In this document: positions 1 to 6,128 of the stretch, piece after piece
How the letters are laid out: each line of letters starts with the position of its first letter
Position numbering within the stretch: position 1 is the first letter of the stretch
Origin: Acidobacteriota bacterium
GTDB lineage: Bacteria; Acidobacteriota; Terriglobia; UBA7540
Assembly (NCBI GenBank): GCA_021828225.1
Contig: JAKASH010000141.1
Coordinates: 1 to 7,313 of the forward strand
Length of the DNA: 7,313 nucleotides
Direction of reading: 5' to 3'
Notes under the pieces: model-generated
The model's input: the letters and a program-made list of their open reading frames with translations, nothing else
Database searches by the model: none
Told to the model about the DNA's origin: nothing
Program-made: the position numbers and the translations under genes

Positions 1-645
1 CAAAGGCTGGAGGGAAGTGAGCTGATCGATCGAGACCTTCGAATGTTCGAAATAGCTTTTTGTGAGCGGTGTGAACACGAGACCCGGGCAGATGGAGTTG
101 ACGCGGACACCTTGCCGGCCGAAGTCGACCGCCAGGTTTTGCGTCAGTGACAGCAGACCGCCCTTTGCCACTCCGTATGGGAAAGCATTGCCCTGGGCCC
201 TCACCGCGTGTGTGGAGGCGATGTTGATGATCGAGCCACCGCCTGAGCTGATGATCATCGGCAGAGCATGCTTCGCGCACAGCCAGGCGCCTTTCAGGTC
301 AACTCCGAGAGACTTGTCCCAATCCGCCTCCTCCAGCGTCGTTGCGTTTTTGAACACATAAATGCCGGCTGAATTTACCAGGATGTGCAGGCTGGACGTG
401 AGCTTGCGGATCTCATCAAAAGCCGCTGAGACCTGGGCTGCTGAAGAGACGTCCGCCGTCACGGCTGCCGCCTGGCCGCCCGCCTGTTCGATCTCATGGG
501 CTACCGCTGCTGCGGCCTCCGCGTTCTGATCCAGAATGATCGTGAAGGCTTTTTGCCTGCTGAAAGTGACGGCCGTGGAACGGCCAATCCCGGAGCCTCC
601 TCCGGTAATCAGAGCCACTTTGTTTGCCAGCATTGTCATCGTCAT
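1..645 (-). CDS. Classical short-chain dehydrogenase/reductase, 3' end beyond window
   Basis: An NAD(P)(H)-dependent oxidoreductase of the classical SDR family. The first 215 residues are visible and the frame is still open at base 1; roughly 40 residues are probably missing, since the family is usually about 250 long. Seen in the sequence: the cofactor motif TGGGSGIG (residues 14-21), Asp39 at the end of the second strand (favours NAD over NADP), NSAG in place of the common NNAG (around residue 92), and the catalytic Ser144, Tyr157 and Lys161 (YGVAK), followed by the CPG motif near 188. Three in-frame ATGs lie at 645, 639 and 633. I chose 645 because ATGA overlaps the cupin stop by four bases, the pattern of translational coupling, and no good Shine-Dalgarno is seen. 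The substrate cannot be read from sequence. From context, a sugar, sugar-acid or keto-deoxy-acid dehydrogenase is inferred. It is not a recent copy of the SDR at 6129-6905. Confidence 0.93.
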   Translation of the reverse strand, partial: MTMTMLANKVALITGGGSGIGRSTAVTFSRQKAFTIILDQNAEAAAAVAHEIEQAGGQAAAVTADVSSAAQVSAAFDEIRKLTSSLHILVNSAGIYVFKNATTLEEADWDKSLGVDLKGAWLCAKHALPMIISSGGGSIINIASTHAVRAQGNAFPYGVAKGGLLSLTQNLAVDFGRQGVRVNSICPGLVFTPLTKSYFEHSKVSIDQLTSLQPL

Positions 646-1034
646 TTCTGCTCAGGAGGCTGGAGGTCTTCCTCGCGAAATCCTCCCAGGTCAATGTCCG
701 GTTGATCGAGCACCATGCCTAGTTGGCGCTTGTTGAAGATGAGAACGATGGTGTTGGGTACAAGGACCTCCGGAGAATGGCGGGTCCCGCGTGGAATCAC
801 CGTAAAATCGCCTCGACCGAGTTCGACGGATCCCGCTTCTGTATCGATTCTCAGTCGGCCCTCAAAAATAAACCAGCCTTCGTCTCCGTGCGGGTGGTAG
901 TGCCACGGGAAGCGGCCTACCGTCTTGGCCACTCGAACGGTATAATCCTGGTCCACAGTGATCACGTGGAAGTTGGTGCGGGGCGGGTGGGGCGCCAGCA
1001 ACTCCAGAAGATTGATTTTTGGGGGTTGCCACAT
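642..1034 (-). CDS. Small single-domain cupin, probable metal enzyme
   Basis: A 130-residue single-domain cupin, probably cytoplasmic (no signal peptide). Both cupin motifs are intact: motif 1 has His45, His47 and Glu52 with an extra His49 (WHYHPHGDE), and motif 2 has Pro81-Arg-Gly83 and His86. These are the usual 3-His/1-Glu metal ligands, so a bound divalent metal is likely. The start ATG lies one base after the stop of the upstream dehydratase (TAG-C-ATG), with GAGGAAGAG as ribosome site inside that gene's last codons. Its own stop overlaps the next SDR start. This tight coupling implies a role in the same pathway. One candidate role is KdgF-like handling of unsaturated uronates, since KdgF is a small cupin found with GH105-type genes. 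However, as I recall the family, the KdgF catalytic Asp after motif 2 has no counterpart here (the residues are L-I-F-N), so that assignment is weak. A sugar isomerase or a non-catalytic binding role remains possible. Confidence 0.9.
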   Translation of the reverse strand: MWQPPKINLLELLAPHPPRTNFHVITVDQDYTVRVAKTVGRFPWHYHPHGDEGWFIFEGRLRIDTEAGSVELGRGDFTVIPRGTRHSPEVLVPNTIVLIFNKRQLGMVLDQPDIDLGGFREEDLQPPEQK

Positions 1035-1035
1035 G

Positions 1036-2283
1036 CTATCTCTTCCTCATTCCTTTCAAGCCCGTGCTGATATCCACTTTCCATTTTAGCTCGTGAATAT
1101 CTGGTGCGGAGTGGTCGATCCCGTACTCCCGCCAGCCGATCTGGTAACGCAGGGCCTCGACTTTATCCCAGTCGACCTCGATGCCCAGACCAGGTCCGTC
1201 CGGGACGATCATGTAGCCATCAACGTAACGAATCCTGTTTCGCGCCGGGTCCTCCGTGTAGAGTTTCGGGCCGATGGCTACCGTGGGGTAGTGGACGTTG
1301 AGGACGGCAGCTCCCACGTGGGCCTCGGCGGCCGTGCCAAGAGAAGTCTCCTGCGTGGTGCTGAGGATCGTGCGCAGTCCCAGCGCTTCCGCCACCGCAA
1401 AGACCTTCAACGATTCACGCATCCCGCCATGAGCGCTGTTAGCGACATTAATGATGTCGACCGCGCGCGCTTCCCACATACGGATCGCGTGCCGTGAGTC
1501 GCCCACGTGCTCGCTCACCGGAATATCCAATTTCCTTCGCACCTCAGCCATTCCGTCGAGGTCATGGGTCGGCGCCACACTTTCCACGTATTGGGGTTCG
1601 TAGTATTTCCTGCAGCGGTTGATCAGGCGCACGGCGTCGCAGGGGTGAACGTGATTGCTGAGGTCAAAAGACTGCATGATGATCCGGTCACCAATCTGAT
1701 TGCGAAGCTCAGCCAGGAACTTCTCGTCGAAATCCGGCGCGCCTCCAATGTAAAGCCTGAAAACGTCAAACCCCTCGCCGAGCAGGCGCTCGACGAGAGC
1801 AAGGTTTTGCTCGATATGCTGGTCACGAAGGTTTCGAAAGATGGGGAAACAGACCTTGATGCGGGTTCGCACCGGTCCGCCAAACAGAACGTACACCGGC
1901 ACGTTCAGAGCCTTGCCGGCGAGATCGTGCAGAGCCATCTCAATGCCGGCCCGGAGGCTTCCTGTGTAAATACCCGTGTCTCCGCGTCCCGTGAACAGCA
2001 GACTGAGAAGATTGTCCAGCCTGGCGAGTTCCATGGCATTTTGCCCGCACAGTACATTCGAGAGGCTCTTCTGCAAGTCATCGAGATCGGGCATTGTCAG
2101 GGGCAGGTCGGTGATGTCAGCGTATTCGCCCACTCCCACCAGCCCTGAGTCCGTTTCCAGGCGGATCAAGACATGCTGCGAATCATCACCCGACACTCGC
2201 GGCGTCCGGATCGGATGCAGACTGACGGCAGTGATGATGACGGAATTCTTCTGGTTCAGATTTGTATTAGGCTCGCTCAACAA
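1036..2283 (-). CDS. Enolase-superfamily dehydratase, galactarate dehydratase II (D-threo-forming) type
   Basis: A 415-residue enolase-superfamily protein with an N-terminal capping domain and a (beta/alpha)7-beta barrel. It probably removes water from a hexarate such as galactarate to give a 2-keto-4-deoxy acid. The active site is not the usual one. The Lys-x-Lys of mandelate-racemase relatives is Arg176-Leu-Tyr178 (VFRLYIG), the Asp of the Asp-His dyad is Ala281, and the His is Ser308. Metal ligands read as Asp207, Glu234 and, in PVSEHV, His259 (Glu258 adjacent). A Tyr-Arg base dyad plus a His ligand on strand five is the published signature of Oceanobacillus iheyensis galactarate dehydratase II, whose acid is a capping-domain Tyr; Tyr106 here has nearly the same spacing. 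The start is TTG: GGAGG sits three bases before the TTG at 2283 and six before the in-frame TTG at 2280, so 2280 may be the true start. It leads the coupled cupin-SDR trio. The exact substrate is inferred. Confidence 0.88.
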   Translation of the reverse strand: MLSEPNTNLNQKNSVIITAVSLHPIRTPRVSGDDSQHVLIRLETDSGLVGVGEYADITDLPLTMPDLDDLQKSLSNVLCGQNAMELARLDNLLSLLFTGRGDTGIYTGSLRAGIEMALHDLAGKALNVPVYVLFGGPVRTRIKVCFPIFRNLRDQHIEQNLALVERLLGEGFDVFRLYIGGAPDFDEKFLAELRNQIGDRIIMQSFDLSNHVHPCDAVRLINRCRKYYEPQYVESVAPTHDLDGMAEVRRKLDIPVSEHVGDSRHAIRMWEARAVDIINVANSAHGGMRESLKVFAVAEALGLRTILSTTQETSLGTAAEAHVGAAVLNVHYPTVAIGPKLYTEDPARNRIRYVDGYMIVPDGPGLGIEVDWDKVEALRYQIGWREYGIDHSAPDIHELKWKVDISTGLKGMRKR

Positions 2284-2664
2284 ATACCTCCACTAAAATC
2301 GCCCACCCAAGTGAGGCTGCAGTCAGCAGATGCAGCGGGGTAGGTCTGTCCTGATCAATGCGGACGATATTGAATTGCCTCTTACGCAAAAACCGATCGA
2401 GAATTTAATTTCTTAATCGAAGCATGCAATAGAGACACGTATCCGGGCGTCTGCTACGGATCGTGAACAGACCCGAAAGCGACTCAGGATGCCACGAATA
2501 GCGGTCCAAAAGATTCCGGGAAAAATATCCAAGCAGTTCGCTCAACAAACGTTTTACGTCCGATTTCCTTTGTCCGCAAGACAAATTACCACCAAGTCGC
2601 AAGCCTTGAGTAATCATTTCGTTCTGTCGGCTATGCGCGTAAACCATCGCATTGGATTTGCTCA
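2284..2664. other. 381-base gap without a convincing gene; possible promoter and decayed or small reading frame
   Basis: This gap separates the mutarotase-like gene from the dehydratase-cupin-SDR trio. On the minus strand one frame runs from a GTG at 2665 (overlapping the upstream TAG) to a stop at 2405-2407 (86 codons). The same frame then continues open to the stop at 2267-2269, inside the dehydratase start. Its last 40 or so codons look protein-like: a basic stretch, then a hydrophobic run ending near 2280. I recognise no family in either part, so I do not call a gene. A weak promoter-like pair, TTGCAT (2424-2429) and TAAATT (2402-2407) 16 bases apart, could serve the downstream trio. No terminator with a T-tract was seen. 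Confidence 0.4.
2287..2291 (-). promoter_or_regulatory. Ribosome binding site GGAGG that decides a TTG start
   Basis: A strong GGAGG stands upstream of two adjacent TTG codons (2283-2281 and 2280-2278), both in frame with the dehydratase. No ATG or GTG start occurs in that frame before Met64, which is inside the folded capping domain, so initiation at TTG is the only sensible choice. Spacing (3 versus 6 bases) favours the second TTG. Confidence 0.65.
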
Positions 2665-3651
2665 CTATTCCTTGAATAGTCCGTCCTCCGATAATCCGCC
2701 TACCGAGCTTAAGCCCTCTTGCGCGAGGAATGTTATTGTCGTTTGCAATTCAGCCCCTGGTGCCAACGTGCTGGCTCGCCCCTGTTGGATGCTGTCCTCA
2801 AGCTGTTGCGGGTAGGACGTACAGGGTTCAACCAGGAGTGCGTGGTAACCACGCCATCCGCCGTAAGATGCAAATAACCAACACGCTCGAAACGTCTCGG
2901 GAGAAAACGTAAAGCCCGCCGAGAACCTGCTTGCGGGGTCGGTAATCGCAACCCATCCCTCTTGATGGCCGTGACCGTACAGAAAGTAGATCTCTTTCGA
3001 TGAAGCCGGTCTTATCCAGCGCAGGTCCGTTCCTGGCCCTTCTCGCCTAGCCAGGGGCCACCTGAACGGCGAGACAACACCGGCCAATGTGCCGAGGTAC
3101 GAAGGGTCCACTTCGAACAGCATGTCAGGCAAGTCTATTCTGTCCCCATCCGAAACGGCCATTGCAGGGTGCAGGGCAAAGAGGAAGGGAATTTCTACCG
3201 GGCTGAGATTTTCAATCCTGTAACTCAATTTGAAAGATGATTTGTCGCGTTGGAGTGTCAGGGCTTTTTCGACCGCCACGCCACTGATGGGAGTTTGGCA
3301 GGTCAAGCGCAGAGTCACGGAATCTGTTCCCTCTTCAGTCCGCGTAACCCACGGTAGACTCCAGATTTCTCCGTGGTCAGGAAAAGCTTCTCCGTTGATC
3401 GTGGAAGGAGCTGCCGTCGGAAACATCTCTTCCCACCCGCCGCACCAGAAGTTATCAAATGCCGAACCGAACTGCGCCTTCTGGGGGGCAATGCGTGGAT
3501 TGTGCCAGACTATTTCTCGATTGAGTGGTTTATAGACCACGCTCCATATTCGACCACCGAGTCCAGGAAGGACGACGATGCGGAGCATCCGATTTTCAAG
3601 GATCACGGCCTTATGGGAAAGGAAGGTCCAGCGGTCATCAATCAATGGCAT
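2665..3651 (-). CDS. Aldose 1-epimerase-like (galactose mutarotase fold) protein
   Basis: A 328-residue protein with the beta-sandwich galactose-mutarotase fold, probably cytoplasmic (no signal peptide). Seen in the sequence: an N-terminal strand block with LPGLGGRIW (residues 28-36), a CGGWEEMFP segment (70-78), PDHGE with His93, FALHPA with His161, and VEP with Glu275 near the C-terminus. In mutarotases two His and a late Glu act as acid and base, and these three positions match in order and approximate spacing, so sugar binding and anomer interconversion are plausible. The sequence resembles the divergent DUF4432/DUF5107-like branch more than canonical GalM, so the real reaction is uncertain. 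ATG at 3651 is the only reasonable start, with a weak upstream GGAG. It lies 63 bases downstream of the transporter gene and probably shares its transcript. A role in presenting the correct anomer of a released sugar to the dehydrogenases is inferred from context. Confidence 0.82.
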   Translation of the reverse strand: MPLIDDRWTFLSHKAVILENRMLRIVVLPGLGGRIWSVVYKPLNREIVWHNPRIAPQKAQFGSAFDNFWCGGWEEMFPTAAPSTINGEAFPDHGEIWSLPWVTRTEEGTDSVTLRLTCQTPISGVAVEKALTLQRDKSSFKLSYRIENLSPVEIPFLFALHPAMAVSDGDRIDLPDMLFEVDPSYLGTLAGVVSPFRWPLARREGPGTDLRWIRPASSKEIYFLYGHGHQEGWVAITDPASRFSAGFTFSPETFRACWLFASYGGWRGYHALLVEPCTSYPQQLEDSIQQGRASTLAPGAELQTTITFLAQEGLSSVGGLSEDGLFKE

Positions 3652-3714
3652 GTGTCTCGGGTTCTCCGGGTTTATAGGGAAGGTGCCGCATGGGCTGTTC
3701 TCTTCAAATGCTTG

Positions 3715-4698
3715 TTATGCTGAAACCGGCTCAAGCGTTGTGATCAGGATAGTTCCGACCAGGGTTACGGCGCCACCGACGATTGTGCTGAAGCCAATGC
3801 TTTCGTGCAAGGTAATGGCCGAGATTAATACACCGAGAAATGGTAAGAGATAGATTGAAACGGACGCCTGGCTCACGTCAAGGCGCTTTAACAGAAACAT
3901 CCACAAGACCATTGCCAGTCCCCAACTGAAGACGCTCAAAACTACAAGCGCGATCCAGGTGGTTGGGCGGTAGTTACTGAGTGATGACCATTTGAATGGC
4001 TCCGTCCAGTGCATGAGGAGCAAAGTGAAAACAAAGGCAAAGACGTAACCATAAATGAGAACTTCCATAGGCGTGAAGCGTTTCAGCAGTTCCTTGCAGT
4101 AGACATTGTAGAGAGAGCTTCCGAAGCACGCTAGGAGCACAAGGACATTGCCCAGCAGGAAACGGCCCTTTGAAAGGCTCATCTGTTGCAGATCCGGAGT
4201 CGACAGGATCAATACGCCTACCAGCGCGACGCAAAGACTGATCCAGCGGAGCCAAGTCATCCGTTCCCCCAAAACCATCGATGCAAGAACTGCCGTGATA
4301 ACGGGAAGGGTAAGGTAAATGATGGCGGCGTTCGATGCCGTTGAACGATCAACTCCCCATGCCAAAAGCGCGGAGCCCGGGACGAGCCCAAAGACGCTGA
4401 CGATAACAAAACCGAAGATATTTTTCCTGGTCCAGATCGATGAGCTGATCTCGGTTTTGGTCTGGTCAGTTGAGCTACCCAGGGAGGAATTGCTGCGAGA
4501 GTTGTGCCGGTCCCAGGCGAGAAAAGGGAACAGAGCGATTGATGCCATCAGAAATGTCCACGCACTTACTGTAAGCGGCCCCATCTTTTCTGTGGCGACC
4601 TTATAGGCTGCATACTGAGCTGCCCACAGGGTGTTTACCAGCACCAGCAAACTGATGTCGACGATTGCTGCTCTGGTGACTTTCATCTCGCGCTCCAT
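3715..4698 (-). CDS. EamA/DMT-superfamily 10-TM transporter
   Basis: An inner-membrane protein of the drug/metabolite transporter superfamily, 327 residues, made of two EamA repeats. I count ten hydrophobic segments, at roughly 10-32, 41-61, 95-115, 122-142, 149-167, 180-198, 212-230, 248-270, 277-297 and 303-322. The repeat signatures LGER (143-146) and LHES (297-300) follow the fourth and ninth segments, as usual in the family. A hydrophilic, Ser/Thr/Asn-rich loop of about 30 residues (63-93) between segments 2 and 3 is longer than usual. The position between a sugar-acid dehydratase and a mutarotase-like gene suggests movement of a sugar acid, keto acid or related metabolite. The direction cannot be judged, and DMT proteins are often exporters. 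Two in-frame ATGs compete: 4698, with AAAGG close by, and 4686, with GGAG six bases upstream. The second has the better ribosome site and would give 323 residues. Confidence 0.92.
   Translation of the reverse strand: MEREMKVTRAAIVDISLLVLVNTLWAAQYAAYKVATEKMGPLTVSAWTFLMASIALFPFLAWDRHNSRSNSSLGSSTDQTKTEISSSIWTRKNIFGFVIVSVFGLVPGSALLAWGVDRSTASNAAIIYLTLPVITAVLASMVLGERMTWLRWISLCVALVGVLILSTPDLQQMSLSKGRFLLGNVLVLLACFGSSLYNVYCKELLKRFTPMEVLIYGYVFAFVFTLLLMHWTEPFKWSSLSNYRPTTWIALVVLSVFSWGLAMVLWMFLLKRLDVSQASVSIYLLPFLGVLISAITLHESIGFSTIVGGAVTLVGTILITTLEPVSA
4693..4696 (-). promoter_or_regulatory. GGAG ribosome site favouring the internal start of the transporter
   Basis: GGAG lies six bases before the ATG at 4686, better spacing than AAAGG before the ATG at 4698. 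It implies that the transporter may begin with Met-Lys-Val-Thr-Arg, four residues shorter than the longest frame. Confidence 0.4.
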
Positions 4699-4764
4699 CT
4701 ACCTTTGTTTCTGCCAGTGCCCAAGACTGCCCGGTTATTCGATGAGGTTACGATCGGGCCTCCT

Positions 4765-5940
4765 TTATTCGACGACAGTAATGGGCTTGTAGAGGCACTG
4801 CTCAACGGTCGCTTCATCCAGATCAATCCCAATTCCCGGATCCGTGGGAAGGGTCCACTTGCCGTCGCGAAGCTCATTTTCGGGCTTTGCAAGGTGAGAT
4901 CGCAGGAATGAAGGGAAGAGATCCTCGTGGAACAGCTCTGTATAAGGACAATTCGGGACCACAGCGGCAAAATGACGGGTGGCGGCGGCGGTCAAACCTG
5001 TCTTCCAGGCGTGCGGTATGCAATAAAGACCGCGTTCTTCTGCCATTCGCGCGCAACGTAGGGCCTCCGTCAGGCCTCCCACTCGCCCGAGGTCGGGCTG
5101 GATGACGTCACAGTGCCCTCTGTCCATCAACTCCTGAAATTCGTGACGGGTTTGAAGGAACTCCCCAACGGCAACTGGCGTTGTCGTCGCATCGGCCAGG
5201 AGGGCCAGTCCGTCCAGGTCATCGGTGTGCAGCGGAGTTTCAACAAAGAACAGCTTCGCGTCTTCGATACAGCGCAGAACCCACAAGGCATCGTTGAAAT
5301 TCTTCCATCGGTATCCGACGTCGATCATAAAGTCACGGTCTTGGCCAACCCGCTTGCGACACTCGTGGATGAACTTTACCAGCTCTCGATCGCTGACCAG
5401 ATCGTAGAAGAGCATTTCCATTTTCATGGCCCGAAACCCGTGAGCGAGTGCTTTATCAATCAAATCAAAGCAACTGGCCTGCATTTCTGCCCACGAGCGC
5501 CCCTGCGGCATGCTGGGAAATAGCGTAGCGTACGGCGTGACTTCTGACCGCACGGCCCCGCCCAGCGCTTGACAGACAGGAACACCAAGCAACTTTCCAC
5601 GAAGATCGTGTAGAGCGATGTCAATCGCCGACATCAGCATGATGCCCAGTCCCCGCCGGGCATGGTAGATGGTTCCTTCGTAGAGTTGGCCCCATAGAGC
5701 CTCGACGTCTAAAGGATTTTGACCGAGGAGAATGTCTCTTACGCTACGGCTCCAGATGTGCGCTGTCGGCGTCTCCAGCAGCGCTGCCATGACATTCGGC
5801 GGCGCGTCCGTCTCTCCCAGACCGTAAACGCCGTTATCAGCGGTGATCCGAACGACTGCTGTGTCTACCGCCCCGTCACAGTCATCGGGGCTGGCGTGTG
5901 GGGAACGAAGCTGAAGGCATTCAATTTTCTGGATTTTCAT
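4765..5940 (-). CDS. Mandelate racemase/muconate lactonizing-family acid-sugar dehydratase
   Basis: A 391-residue enolase-superfamily enzyme of the mandelate racemase subgroup, expected to use Mg2+ to dehydrate an aldonic or aldaric acid to a 2-keto-3-deoxy acid. Seen: a capping domain (1-130), then the barrel with Lys173-Met-Glu175 where relatives have Lys-x-Lys, metal ligands Asp207, Glu234 (VETPL) and Glu260 (VGEF), and the dyad Asp283 (QPDLG) and His310 (IPHAW). The 27-residue Asp-to-His spacing equals that of mandelate racemase. Loss of the second Lys argues against racemisation and fits dehydration using the His as base. The substrate cannot be assigned: rhamnonate, galactonate, fuconate or a related acid are all possible. 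ATG at 5940 has AAGGAAGGG about eight bases upstream. The gene follows the SDR by 188 bases and precedes the transporter by 66. It is only a distant relative of the enzyme at 1036-2283. Confidence 0.93.
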   Translation of the reverse strand: MKIQKIECLQLRSPHASPDDCDGAVDTAVVRITADNGVYGLGETDAPPNVMAALLETPTAHIWSRSVRDILLGQNPLDVEALWGQLYEGTIYHARRGLGIMLMSAIDIALHDLRGKLLGVPVCQALGGAVRSEVTPYATLFPSMPQGRSWAEMQASCFDLIDKALAHGFRAMKMEMLFYDLVSDRELVKFIHECRKRVGQDRDFMIDVGYRWKNFNDALWVLRCIEDAKLFFVETPLHTDDLDGLALLADATTTPVAVGEFLQTRHEFQELMDRGHCDVIQPDLGRVGGLTEALRCARMAEERGLYCIPHAWKTGLTAAATRHFAAVVPNCPYTELFHEDLFPSFLRSHLAKPENELRDGKWTLPTDPGIGIDLDEATVEQCLYKPITVVE

Positions 5941-6028
5941 TGGGAATTCCCTTCCTTGCGCTAACAGGATTGCCTGTGGCAGATGAGATCATTCTGATTG
6001 TCGTGCTCCCCGATTGCTCGATTATGTG

Positions 6029-6043
6029 GGAGGTTCTACCTCC
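6029..6043. other. Perfect 6-bp hairpin GGAGGT-TCT-ACCTCC
   Basis: GGAGGT (6029-6034) and ACCTCC (6038-6043) are exact reverse complements around a three-base loop. Neither strand shows a following T-run, so intrinsic termination is not supported. In RNA the stem would bury a GGAGG sequence. It could also be a small operator or chance. Confidence 0.4.
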
Positions 6044-6083
6044 AGTCTGCGCACTAGGGGCGGAGGGTCGCCTCAGGCAAAAT

Positions 6084-6098
6084 ACTCATGGACTCATG
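6084..6098. repeat. Tandem 7-mer ACTCATG, period 8
   Basis: ACTCATG occurs at 6084-6090 and again at 6092-6098, one base apart. The spacing is shorter than a DNA helical turn. It may be a pair of protein-binding half sites, or chance. It overlaps the two tiny start codons described for this leader. Confidence 0.35.
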
Positions 6099-6128
6099 AT
6101 AAGTAATCCTCCACAGATGTTTCCGTGC

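Larger units (their letters stand above)
5941..6128. other. 188-base leader between SDR and dehydratase genes
   Basis: This spacer is the longest in the upstream half of the cluster. On the minus strand it holds, in order: GGAGGA (6107-6112); a 3-codon frame from the ATG at 6097 whose stop overlaps a second ATG at 6089; an 11-codon frame ending with TAG at 6054-6056; then a perfect hairpin at 6029-6043. No T-tract follows the hairpin, so it is not a standard terminator. No clear promoter was found. The region could be a regulatory leader for the dehydratase gene, but this is inference. Confidence 0.35.

Noticed and set aside
1507..2148. A 213-codon plus-strand reading frame opposite the dehydratase
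   Set aside because: It is the antisense of a well-supported enolase-superfamily gene and shows no domain or motif of its own.
1036..2283. The idea that the dehydratase is a dead enzyme because Lys-x-Lys and the Asp/His dyad are missing
   Set aside because: The replacements (Arg-x-Tyr and a His ligand) match a known active subgroup, and the metal ligands Asp207 and Glu234 remain.
2665..2679. Perfect hairpin CTATTC-CTT-GAATAG over the stop codon of the mutarotase-like gene
   Set aside because: The stem is AT-rich, only six pairs, and no T-tract follows on the minus strand, so it is not a credible terminator. It lies in coding sequence and is probably chance.
2489..2815. A 108-codon plus-strand frame covering part of the gap and the end of the mutarotase-like gene
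   Set aside because: No recognisable motifs or clear ribosome site, and half of it is antisense to a real gene.
4759..4766. Perfect AAAGGAGG right after the dehydratase stop
   Set aside because: No ATG, GTG or TTG follows at a usable distance, and the next gene starts about 60 bases on with its own site. Probably an orphan match.
5942..5951. GGGAATTCCC palindrome between the ribosome site and the dehydratase start
   Set aside because: A single 10-base palindrome without a repeat or a known operator pattern; easily chance.
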